From Mesostigma viride (lineage: Eukaryota; Streptophyta; Mesostigmatophyceae; Mesostigmatales; Mesostigmataceae): a stretch of 64,000 bases of DNA. Under the pieces are notes generated by a model. It did not search any database. It was not told the DNA's origin and saw nothing but the letters and a program-made list of their open reading frames with translations. How positions within the stretch are numbered: position 1 is the stretch's first letter; each line of letters starts with the position of its first letter. This document shows, piece by piece, positions 52,194 through 61,624 of the stretch. The position numbers were made by a program, and so were the translations under genes. Where the stretch lies: contig RPFO01000497.1 of assembly GCA_009746045.1 (NCBI GenBank), forward strand, positions 459,001 through 523,000, given 5' to 3'.

Positions 52194-54456
52194 CAGGATG
52201 TCAAGTTAACTCTGTTACCTCTCACTCTCCACCTTCATGCTCAGCTGTCAAGGCTGTAAGCAAGGTTGGCAAAGTGTTGAAGTATTACACAGAAACCTCT
52301 GACAGTGAACCCAGGTTCACCTCCTTGATACCCAAGGTGTCCAGGGTCATGACCCAAGCTCTTAGTAACATCAGTTATGAGGAGCTGGCATTGCAACTGC
52401 ACTTACTGTATGGTCATGAGACATGTGCAGAGGTGGTAGCAGCTGCATTGGGAGGTACGGCACTCAGGAAGGCATGTCAGCTGATCAGAAAACACTGTCA
52501 GCACTGCCAAATGTATGCACCTAAACCACCCAAGTGGCATGTAGCTACACCACCTAAGTGCAAGGGCAGAGTGGTCGGGGATGTGTTCCATATTAAGGGA
52601 CAGCCCTATCTGGCTTTAAAGGACGCATGGTCCAGGTACACAGCAATAGAACCTCTCCCTGGTATGGACAAGTCTCAGTTGCACAGAGCTATATTAATAG
52701 CACAAGCCAGGTACTACCCAGTAGAAGCACTGCTGTTAGATCAGCAATTTAGTTGCCTTGCTGGGCAGAGGGCTGTGAAGCTATAGACCTGGCTGGGCTA
52801 GAAGATCATGAGAGACAAGGTATCATTGAGAGGGCAATTAGGTCTATCAAAACCTTGGTAGCCAAAGAAGGTGAGAACCTGTTAGCTGACAGTGGGTCAT
52901 ACGCTGATAGGGCACTGTGGGCTACTAAGATATGCCAGATACTCAATAGACGACCACTCCTGCAGACACCCTATGGTATTATCACACCAGATGGGTTACA
53001 GGCTGGGATATACCCACCTGAGGTACTAGCTGTGTACAATGCACAGCGTGCCCACGCTGCCAGCAGATTGGCAGCCAAGGATGCCAAGCATCCACGCCCC
53101 TCCTTCAAGGAAGGGGACACAGTTCTCTTCTATAAGGAGTCAGGGCTAGGGAAGGTTGGGACATGGTTAGGCCCAGCCACTATCCTTAAGTTTTCCAGCA
53201 CAGGCAAGACTGTGCATGTGAAACACAATGACACTGGACATGTGCACAAGTGCTCACCTCACAGGATTAAATTGTATTATACTCCACTGTCAGACGTGGC
53301 AGAGGAGGAAGAGCTGATGGTCGACAGCTCAGTACAGTTGCCTGGTATATCTGGAGTACCCAGTGAGTGGTTGTTTGGAACACACACTGGTGAGTGTGAT
53401 AGCCACAACACATGTGCACCCCAGGTCACCCTCAGTGAGCCTAGCCAGCCACAGCAGGTTAGACCACCTGTCAATGAGGGCACTAACCAAGAAGGTGGTC
53501 AGCAAGACAGCACACCTTCAGCGGTACCAGCTCAACCCATACCTACCGTGTCCAAACATGGGCTAGCAGAAGCGGTCCGCATACTGCAAGCAGCGCATAG
53601 AGCCAAAGCTCACACTGCTGCAGGGTCAGCCAAAGTGAGTAGGGCAGGTCACAGCGACAACAATCCAGCTCTAGTCGCGGTTGACACCCAAGCTCAGGTT
53701 AGCATCATCAGTGCATTGGCTGTACCACACCTAGAGTTAGAGCCTTCCCCTTGGCAACGGGTGGCTGATTTCTCTGGGCAGGCTAGCTTGACTGTTAAAG
53801 GTCAGGTTACCTTAAACATTCTTGGTATCCCCACACCTTTTCAGGTACTGGAAGGATACACAGGAAATGCTTTGTTGGGTGATCCATTTATTTCTTACCC
53901 AGGTGTCACCATCTCTTGTGATAGGCTTGAGGTACAGGGCCTGGGTGGGGTGTCACTTGATCACTTTCAGGTACCACTCCAGACTTTGGTTGACACACAG
54001 CCAGCCACTGTCAAATTTGTTGCACCAAAGTATGCACCTGGGCACGAGCCACGTGTGGCAGATTTGGTGCACAGTCAGAAACTGCACCCCAAAGCATTTG
54101 GATTGGGAAAATATGATGTTGCAAAAATGTCTCCCCTCTCCTATGAGCAGATTGTCCAGGACTGTCAAACTCAGGAAGGTTTCACTAAGTGGGTTGAAGC
54201 TTTTAGAAAGGCTATGGATGAATGGGTGGTTCCAGATCCACGTAGTCCCACCCACACACCTCCAGTCACTCCCTTAGAGCGTAAGCCCAACGGGAGCAAG
54301 CACCTAAGTAAGACTTAAGTTCGTGTGCAAGCACAAGCAAGCAGCAGATGGCTCTGTCATTTTCCATGCTAGGCCTTGTGTGACTGAGTTTAAGGGATCC
54401 ACTGATTTGACAGAGGCAGACCTGTATACACCTGGCATTCAGCAAACTTCTCTTAA
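52080..54456 (+). pseudogene. Integrase, retropepsin-like domain and RT start of the plus-strand Copia-like element
   Basis: The integrase zinc finger (LHLLYGHE...CQHCQ) and core (GDVFHIKGQPYLALKDAWSR; LLLDQQF) read to 52786. After a frame change the core ends in GIIERAIRSIKTL (Glu) and an SH3-like tail follows (GDTVLFYKESGL, GTWLGPATILKF). About 130 residues later comes a retropepsin-like domain: VAVDTQAQVSIIS (Asp311 of the 52753 frame) and NALLGDPFISYPG. Then the RT begins, with a frame change at 54318, as LKFVCKHKQAADGSVIFHAR. It is cut at TTAA 54453-54456 by the split-repeat insertion. The order integrase, protease-like, RT is not the usual Copia order. Confidence 0.75.
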
Positions 54457-54581
54457 GATCACTCAGCTCCCAAGAAGACCAGCATTTGATTGAATACAAT
54501 AAGTGGAGCCCTGCCACAAATGCAGCAGTTAACAGTGGCCTTAAGGTTTCTCAATCCGCACGCGGAAGCAAGAAGCCTCCA
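54457..54581. repeat. X repeat (B2) of the split-repeat element, 125 bp
   Basis: Starts GATCACTCAGCTCCCAAGAA; same as 55211-55335. Confidence 0.95.
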
Positions 54582-54596
54582 GGGTGGGAGGGAGGG

Positions 54597-55206
54597 GAAA
54601 GAAACAATTGCGGATCATTGCCTGCCTAGCTTGCTTAAGGCATGGCCCGCCGACACACAAGCTGACATCATCCTAAATGAATTAACACCGGCATGCGTCA
54701 CACACCGGCCTGAACAGTGCTGAAAACGCCACTACAAACAGCGTGGCCACGCACCCCCAGGCTAGTGCGTTAACCGTACAGGTAGTTGTACAAGGTTCCC
54801 AAGACTAACAAACATAAAACGCGCCCATCGACCCCTTGGGCCGGTCCGAATCCACTTTACAATAATTAATCACGACTCACTAAATAACCCAAATCAGCCA
54901 AAGATTCGGTAAGCAACCAGCCGACCCTACAGGTCCCCACCTAACCTCAGCTGGTGCAACCAAACACGAATCTTTGCAAGTGAAGTCGTATAAAACCTAC
55001 AATTAATTTTCTCGGACCGCTAATTAATAACCACCGACCCTTATAAACAACCGGGTCATCCAAGGAAAATTCGGGCGAGCAGGAAACCCTTTGTACAAAT
55101 CGAATTAGTCAGCCCATGTCGCAGACAGCCTTCCACATCCAGGCCAAGGCATGGCGGCCTTATCTTTCCCGCATGCGTTAATTAAACTATATTCAGAGAA
55201 AACCGA
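54597..55206. repeat. Y repeat (A2) of the split-repeat element, 610 bp
   Basis: Starts GAAAGAAACAATTGCGGATC and ends CAGAGAAAACCGA; same as 56169-56778. Confidence 0.95.
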
Positions 55207-55210
55207 TTAA

Positions 55211-55335
55211 GATCACTCAGCTCCCAAGAAGACCAGCATTTGATTGAATACAATAAGTGGAGCCCTGCCACAAATGCAGCAGTTAACAGTGGCCTTAAGG
55301 TTTCTCAATCCGCACGCGGAAGCAAGAAGCCTCCA
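55211..55335. repeat. X' repeat (B1), 125 bp
   Basis: Second copy of 54457-54581, preceded by TTAA at 55207-55210. Confidence 0.95.
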
Positions 55336-56168
55336 CCCAATTACCCCCCCTGGCGCCAACCCCATTGCGCCGATTAAACTCATGACCACCGTGCGCGAAA
55401 GAGCGTGTCGCAACATCTTAAATGGCGACTCAGCCCGCGCTAGGCTATATTAACCCCCGCAGGGGCCCGCTGGTTACAATGCGACACAAGCCGGTGACCA
55501 CCCCAAAAGCAAGCCCTCAAAAAGAGCCAGCATTTCGCAATTCCGGAACCGTCCAAAAAGGAAAGAGGTTTTACGACACCATAATAGACTGAGCCGCGCA
55601 GCAGGTGCTGAGACGAAAAGGAACGACAAAGGTCTGGCGTAGCCTCGCCTCCCTGAGACGCCCTCCCCAACTCGAGTCTCGCAATAGGGAAATTTCTAGC
55701 TTCGGAGCGCAACTCTCGCGCGGCTCCTATTGTCCCCAACCACCCCTCCTCGGCAGGGGCAGCTGGACAACTGACCTGCCGCCACAAAAAATATTTTATG
55801 ACAAAAAAGGTCGTTGCTGACAGGATCCTGGTTCGGGACCTTTTGAATCCAGGTCACGTCCCACGCACCATCGCACGGTGGCAAGCCTGCGATGTGACAC
55901 TAGAGCTGTTTTAGAAACTTATAAACAGCTCCGCCGAAGCTGGCCAAACCGCCGGAGTAACGCCCCATCCTTCGCCCATGTCAAAAAGACCCGCAGCCGG
56001 GGAAAACGACATGGGGGTAAATTTAAATTTTCTTTCCGTTGCACGACCAACTATACTATGCTTGGTCGAACAACTTAGCGGTTGTGCCACCATCTGCCTC
56101 GGCTACAAGACAGATGCAACCCGCGCTAGAATGTGCAATTTTGCACAGGCGGCCATTGCCGCCATTGT

Positions 56169-56778
56169 GAAAGAAACAATTGCGGATCATTGCCTGCCTA
56201 GCTTGCTTAAGGCATGGCCCGCCGACACACAAGCTGACATCATCCTAAATGAATTAACACCGGCATGCGTCACACACCGGCCTGAACAGTGCTGAAAACG
56301 CCACTACAAACAGCGTGGCCACGCACCCCCAGGCTAGTGCGTTAACCGTACAGGTAGTTGTACAAGGTTCCCAAGACTAACAAACATAAAACGCGCCCAT
56401 CGACCCCTTGGGCCGGTCCGAATCCACTTTACAATAATTAATCACGACTCACTAAATAACCCAAATCAGCCAAAGATTCGGTAAGCAACCAGCCGACCCT
56501 ACAGGTCCCCACCTAACCTCAGCTGGTGCAACCAAACACGAATCTTTGCAAGTGAAGTCGTATAAAACCTACAATTAATTTTCTCGGACCGCTAATTAAT
56601 AACCACCGACCCTTATAAACAACCGGGTCATCCAAGGAAAATTCGGGCGAGCAGGAAACCCTTTGTACAAATCGAATTAGTCAGCCCATGTCGCAGACAG
56701 CCTTCCACATCCAGGCCAAGGCATGGCGGCCTTATCTTTCCCGCATGCGTTAATTAAACTATATTCAGAGAAAACCGA
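56169..56778. repeat. Y' repeat (A1), 610 bp
   Basis: Second copy of 54597-55206, followed by TTAA at 56779-56782 where the Copia RT resumes. Confidence 0.95.
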
Positions 56779-57804
56779 TTAAAATTTTGCTGTCTGTTTT
56801 TCTAGGGCACATCAATCAAGGTGATGATTATGTGTGCAAAGCCACTGACATTAAACGTGCTTTTCTGAAAGGCTCACCTGAAATAGCTGAGCAAGTTTGG
56901 CATGGTAAGGTGTATGTGGTCAACACACCTCAGGTGTGGTCTAAGGATATCCCACAACCATTTCTGAAAGCCAACCTAGGAGTGGAAGGTCTGCAATCTG
57001 CTCCTAGAATTTTCAGAATGTCAGCTCAAGCTGTGTTTGAGAGGCTAGGTGCTCGGTATGATGACATAGACCCTTGCTTCTTTGTTGTCCCTCACCCTCA
57101 TGGCATGATCATGTTTGTGTGGCATGGGGATGATCAGCTTATTGCTGGGCCTAGGCAGGCTGTGGATGATTTTATTGCCAACGTGTCTACGTCTTTTGAG
57201 ATTGGCAAGCAGATAGAGCTGGGCACCATTGCTATTAAGTTCTGTGGCACAATGTTGCAGCTTCAGAAGCAAGCAGATCAGTGGGTCTGTGCAATGTACT
57301 CTCCATCAGATTACATGCACAGTTGTAAGGAGGTGCTGCAGACTAAAATCAAACCTTGTGACTGTCCCACCATTAGGGGCAAGCTGGGGTGGTTGTGTTC
57401 TACTTGTGCACCACACCTAGCAGTAATCAGCAGGGTTGATGATGCAGTTCTTATGCAGGTAGGCCACAAGGCTATCAACAAGCTCCTGCAGGCTGGTCCA
57501 CCCCTTATCTTGCATTCCCTGGAACTCTTTAAGCCCATTCACATTCAGGCTATAATGGACAGTTCCATGGAATCACGGCAGATTACTCAACTGCAGGCTA
57601 GGGAGGCTGGCTTATTTTTTGTACAAAATGCTGACCAACCCATGTCACTCATCTCATGGTATATAGCAGGCTACATAGGCGTAAAGCTGTTAGTAGCAAT
57701 GCTGCTGAGTGCAGGGCAGTTGTGTCAGCTGTGCTACATGCCAGGTATCTCAATCATGTCCTGGTTTGGTTACAGAAGCAAGCAGGCAGTCAGGCTGGGG
57801 TGGT
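56779..57804 (+). pseudogene. RT and RNase H of the plus-strand Copia-like element (middle part)
   Basis: The frame resumes with LLSVFLGHINQGDDYVC. RT motif A is ATDIKRAFLKG, motif B GVEGLQSAPRIF, and the catalytic pair is in VWHGDDQLIAG, with His-Gly where Copia elements usually have Tyr-Val. RNase H: IMDSSMESRQ (Asp) and, after a 2-bp TA expansion at about 57660 that shifts the frame, NAAECRAVVSAVLHA (Glu). It breaks at 57804 in QAGVV, where the second Copia-like element inserted. Aligns with the minus-strand element throughout. Confidence 0.8.
57800..57804. repeat. Left target-site duplication GTGGT
   Basis: GTGGT here and at 63957-63961 bracket the LTR element exactly. The host coding frame of RNase H resumes after the right copy. 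Confidence 0.9.
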
Positions 57805-58148
57805 AGTTAAGGCCCGACCGGCTCAGCTATGGCGGTCGGTCACGTTGAACTTGGGATAAGGTGAACACAGAGAACTGCTGTCGGAGCTGGCCCACCACTG
57901 GTTTATGTCTTAGCCAGCAACCCTATCCGGTTAGCCGTAACCGTGGGACAAGCTAGCCGTCCGTACTGACCCGGATAAGGCCCCGGACTGGGGCCTAGGT
58001 GGCGCCGGCCCTAGGCACCGCCCTTAGACCGGTCGCCCGCATCGGACCGCCGGATTATAGCCGGCGGCTGAGCGGACGCTAGCGGAAGGCGTGCGGACGG
58101 ACATGGGGAACTCAGAGCCAGATCCTAGGGCTCTAGAGTTACTCAACT
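57805..58148 (-). repeat. 3' LTR of the minus-strand Copia-like element
   Basis: 344 bp, identical by eye to 63613-63956. On the minus strand it starts AGTTGAGTAAC and ends GGCCTTAACT, so the termini are AGTT/AACT rather than TG/CA. Confidence 0.93.
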
Positions 58149-58526
58149 CCGACATACTCTTTTGTTCTTTGATTAATTATCAAAATAATTACATCAAATG
58201 CAGACCATACAAAACCCTCTAAGGTAGGGAACTCAAGGGGGCCTCAAGGCCGTCAAAATCACCACGGTATCGACCCGCGCCCTTGTGATCACACATGAGT
58301 AGCGATGTAATAAGTATCGAGAAAAAAAACAACTATGCCACCAGACAAAAGGTGACCCATTTATTAGGACCAGTGACCCGCCGACGGGCCCAAGGCACCG
58401 TCCAACGTGGCTAGGGTATGGTCAGGACAAGCAAAAAAACTACCACCATGATATTCGTGAATGCTAGCAACACAGGGTGAGTTATGGCTGTATTCATAAA
58501 GCGCCCGAGCCGTAACCCTGTGTGGC
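58149..58526 (-). other. Untranslated 3' region of the minus-strand element
   Basis: Lies between the RNase H stop and the 3' LTR. Immediately before the LTR on the minus strand is the purine-leaning AAAGAACAAAAGAGTATGTC, the only polypurine-tract candidate. No frame is present. Confidence 0.5.
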
Positions 58527-60845
58527 TCACGGGTGTTGCATCGTCATGCGCTTGCGCAACACTGCGTACTGCGGGGCAGCCTCCCGCGCCTCCTTGGTGA
58601 GTGCATCCGCGGGATTGAGTTCATCCGCGATGTGCTGGAGACGCGTGACGCAGGAGGCCGCCTCAGCGAGTACGAGGTAATCAACGTCCTGTGACCGCGC
58701 ATAGGGATTGTCAAGGAAGGCCAAACAACTTTGTGAGTCAGTGTGCACCGTGCTAGTCCAGTGAAGAGTGAACCCACACGAGCCAAATACCCAACCCAGC
58801 AAGTACCGCAGCCACATGCCATGTGAGATAGCTGAAACAATGCCCCGGCATTCAGCCGTGTTGGGGCTAGTGGCAATGCGGCTGTGCAAGCGCGAGTACC
58901 AATCTAACAACATGCCAGGCTGTCCCTCATTGCTAATAAAGAACAGTGCCCCCATGCGGGCCCGCACTTGGCTGACTGTGCGCGTCTCTAGATTAGCATC
59001 CGTCACTATCTCGAGGTGCACCGGCTGTGAGCAATCGAGCCCACGAAGCACAATGCCGGGCGTCATGGCCAGCTGCCGCCGAACATGAATGGACCCTAGT
59101 CCTTCCAGCACATCATCGGGCAGGCGAGCGAGCACCGCCAAATCAGGTGCCACCGTGTCCGCCAACCACCCGAGCTTGCCCTTAACCGAGGGCCCATGGG
59201 TTGCCAACAGCGGGGACGGGAGGTCGGCCAGCAGGTCAACCACATAGTTGCGGCTATCCTGCATGTGCATGACCCATTCGCCAGAACGCGAATCCCGCTG
59301 CAACGTAGACTGCACGCCGCAAAACACCACGGGTTTACCCTCCTCATGATCCACCGCCCTGCCCAGGGGAAACTTAGCCGCCACTGCAGCAAGAAACTGG
59401 GTAGCAAAGGTGCGAGGTGCCACCAGCTTGAAGTCATCGCCATGCCACACGAAGAGGGCTGGCTCGCCAGGGACGCCGGTGGGGACCACAAAGAAGTTAG
59501 GATCCGCGCGATGGTACGTGGCCCCTAAGCTCTGCAAGACCTCCTCCGCGGAAATGCGGAAGATGATGGGAGAGCTCTGCAGCCCCTCCACCCCTGTCAA
59601 CAGCTCGATATACTCGCTGCCAATGGTGCCATCCTGCCAGACCACCGGGACCTTCACCACGTAGCGGGTGCCTTGCCATGTTTGCTGCGCGACCCCAGCG
59701 TCGCTGTGGAGGAATGCCCGCTGAAAGTCACCGCACCACATCCCGTAGTCCTTGCCCGCGTTCCGCTTGCCCAAGTAGATGACCGTCAGTAGCCGATGCG
59801 AAACATGGTTGAGCCCAGGGGTATAAAGATCCTTGGCGTCCAGCGGGGAGGACCCCTTCGTCTCCGTGACCACGGGCCTTACCCGGAACACCACCGAAGA
59901 GTTGGTCTCGTCCGGCTTGTAGGTGAGCACGAACTTCAACCGCAACCGCGTGGCCCCGGCTGGCACACTCTCCAATCCTCGGTAGACCTCGCGCTCTCGC
60001 CACTGCTCCTTGGCTCGAATGAACGCGTCGCGCCACAAAGCAAACTTGAGAGGATCTTGACAGTCCAGGACAAGTTGCTCCCACGTCACAGGGCTATCCG
60101 CCGCCAGTGAGTGTGAGTGGAGGCCGAAGCTGCGCGGGTGCCAATCCTGAGGCTGAATGATGGACTGGACGAGCGGCGGTGTGGAAAACGCCGCCATCGG
60201 TAAGCGCCGCACGACGCCGGGCTGCCCGACCACCACCCCCAATGGAGCGTGGTACTCGCGAAGCGGGATGCTGCCCACCCCCGCGACTGACAGCAAGTCA
60301 GCGGACACTGAGAACCCCGGGTATGATACGAAAGGTTCGCCCAGCAAGGCCACATCCTCGTAGCCATCCACGACGTGAAACGGCGTGTCAATGCCCAACA
60401 CCGGCAGCACCACCATCCCGGTAACTTGATATGCCGAAGTGCCTGCAAAGTCGGTCACCGATTTGTACGGCGACTCTAGCACTGGATACAGGGTGGCTGC
60501 CCGACGAGAGATAATAGACACGGATGCTTGCGTGTCCACAGCCACCAGCTGCCACGGTCTACACGTAGGAAACAAGGCTGACTTAACCGGCCTGACCCCC
60601 TGTGAGAGAGTTTTGACCTGAGCCACCCCTGATGCAGCTTTCGCTTTAAGCGCCTGAGCACGCCACAAGGCCGTGACCGTTGAAGCCAGGTCCCTAGGTG
60701 GGCGAGGCGCATGGGCAGGACCCTGACCCTCCGGCGAGGCCACGCTAGGCGGGCCTCCCACATTATCCGTGGCTAGCACAGGAGGTGAGTCACTACGTGC
60801 ACTAGGTCCCGTCAAACCCACCCCATCCTCATCCCACCCATCCAC
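58527..60845 (-). CDS. Retropepsin-like, RT and RNase H part of the minus-strand Copia-like element
   Basis: 772 codons in one frame, almost certainly the continuation of the polyprotein from 61624 (frame change in a G-run). Retropepsin-like domain: VAVDTQASVSIIS (Asp104) with VALLGEPFVSYPG about 60 residues on. RT: LRLKFVLTYK (301-310), motif A CGDFQRAFLH (Asp373), motif B GVEGLQSSPIIF (418-429), catalytic WHGDD (Asp470/Asp471). RNase H: IVTDANLETR, PNTAECRGIVSA, VHTDSQSCLAFL and the end DELNPADALTK, classic Copia features. The protease Gly of DTG is Gln, as in the plus-strand element. No stop within the domains, so the enzymes may be active. Confidence 0.88.
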   Translation of the reverse strand: MDGWDEDGVGLTGPSARSDSPPVLATDNVGGPPSVASPEGQGPAHAPRPPRDLASTVTALWRAQALKAKAASGVAQVKTLSQGVRPVKSALFPTCRPWQLVAVDTQASVSIISRRAATLYPVLESPYKSVTDFAGTSAYQVTGMVVLPVLGIDTPFHVVDGYEDVALLGEPFVSYPGFSVSADLLSVAGVGSIPLREYHAPLGVVVGQPGVVRRLPMAAFSTPPLVQSIIQPQDWHPRSFGLHSHSLAADSPVTWEQLVLDCQDPLKFALWRDAFIRAKEQWREREVYRGLESVPAGATRLRLKFVLTYKPDETNSSVVFRVRPVVTETKGSSPLDAKDLYTPGLNHVSHRLLTVIYLGKRNAGKDYGMWCGDFQRAFLHSDAGVAQQTWQGTRYVVKVPVVWQDGTIGSEYIELLTGVEGLQSSPIIFRISAEEVLQSLGATYHRADPNFFVVPTGVPGEPALFVWHGDDFKLVAPRTFATQFLAAVAAKFPLGRAVDHEEGKPVVFCGVQSTLQRDSRSGEWVMHMQDSRNYVVDLLADLPSPLLATHGPSVKGKLGWLADTVAPDLAVLARLPDDVLEGLGSIHVRRQLAMTPGIVLRGLDCSQPVHLEIVTDANLETRTVSQVRARMGALFFISNEGQPGMLLDWYSRLHSRIATSPNTAECRGIVSAISHGMWLRYLLGWVFGSCGFTLHWTSTVHTDSQSCLAFLDNPYARSQDVDYLVLAEAASCVTRLQHIADELNPADALTKEAREAAPQYAVLRKRMTMQHP

Positions 60846-61624
60846 GGGGTCATATTGGGGCCCAGGGGAGGGGGGGGTGTAGCTGTGTCTGCCCCTGGGA
60901 GCGACCCGTGGGGTACCACCTCAGATGCTACGACAGGCGCATTATCCTTCACTACCCACCCCAGTGCCCTGTTGGCTGCCAGCTCACTCTCCATGCTATC
61001 CCCTTGCTTATAGCCTGCCACCGATGCCCATGGTACCCTATACACCCGATCATTCCACTCTATGTCTATGACCCGCAGCGGCCAGTCTAACTTTGTGATG
61101 GCCCCAGGCCCCTGCATGGTGCCCCGTTTGCCGCTGGGCGAGCTCTCCTTGTGGAACATGACCAACTGCCCGACCTCAAAAGCGCTAGACAAATCAGGCA
61201 GCGTGGCATCCTTGAGCCGCAGCTTGGCGGCGGTATCCTGTAGATGCTGTTGGTATGCCTCTACTACCTCGGGTGAGTAGGTGCCCGCTGACAGCCCCCG
61301 AGGCGTGACTAGCCCAAAGCCCTTGACATCAAGCACGTGCCTATGGTTGCACACATGCATGAGCTCCTTGCACCACGCCGTCTTGACCGCGTAGGATTTG
61401 CCATGTGGGTTATCCTGTCGCTTGGCTGCCACAGTCTTGACATAGCTTACAGTGCGATCTATCATGCCCATATTGCCGTGATCCTCACGCCCCACGATGA
61501 CCACGGCCTCCATCCCCGGCAAACCTTGCACACAGCGGAACTGCTGGTCTAGCATGAGCTCCACTACGGGATGAAAGAAAGCCAGGCTGATCTTGATAGC
61601 CCTGTGCAGGTCAGCCTCAAACAT
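60812..61624 (-). CDS. Integrase second half of the minus-strand Copia-like element
   Basis: The frame opens with MFEADLHRAIKISLAFFHPV and the core residue Asp in MLDQQFRCV. The helix with the third catalytic residue reads NMGMIDRTVSYVKTV: Asp stands where the plus-strand element has Glu (GIIERAIRSIK). An SH3-like tail follows (GQLVMFHKESSPSGKRGTMQ then GPGAITKLDWPLRV). The join to the upstream frame is a one-base shift after the codons for IEPLP, shown by the plus-strand homologue. It belongs to the same polyprotein. Confidence 0.8.
   Translation of the reverse strand: MFEADLHRAIKISLAFFHPVVELMLDQQFRCVQGLPGMEAVVIVGREDHGNMGMIDRTVSYVKTVAAKRQDNPHGKSYAVKTAWCKELMHVCNHRHVLDVKGFGLVTPRGLSAGTYSPEVVEAYQQHLQDTAAKLRLKDATLPDLSSAFEVGQLVMFHKESSPSGKRGTMQGPGAITKLDWPLRVIDIEWNDRVYRVPWASVAGYKQGDSMESELAANRALGWVVKDNAPVVASEVVPHGSLPGADTATPPPPLGPNMTPWMGGMRMGWV

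Larger units (their letters stand above)
54457..56778 (-). mobile_element. Non-autonomous element with split direct repeats, inserted at TTAA
   Basis: Repeat order is X (54457-54581), 15-bp filler, Y (54597-55206), TTAA, X' (55211-55335), unique Z (55336-56168), Y' (56169-56778). Reversed, this is A1-internal-B1-A2-B2, the split direct repeat plan of PAT/Kangaroo/TOC1-type elements. X/X' and Y/Y' appear identical. TTAA stands at both outer junctions and at the Y-X' junction. Removing the insert with one TTAA restores the Copia RT frame (codons for Leu-Lys-Ile-Leu). No coding region is seen in Z, so mobility would need a recombinase and RT from elsewhere. Confidence 0.75.

Noticed and set aside
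54453-56782. piggyBac-type DNA transposon because of flanking TTAA
   Set aside because: No terminal inverted repeats at GATCACTCAG and AAAACCGA ends and no transposase. The X-Y-X-Z-Y repeat order fits split direct repeats better, though a tandem of a deletion derivative cannot be excluded.
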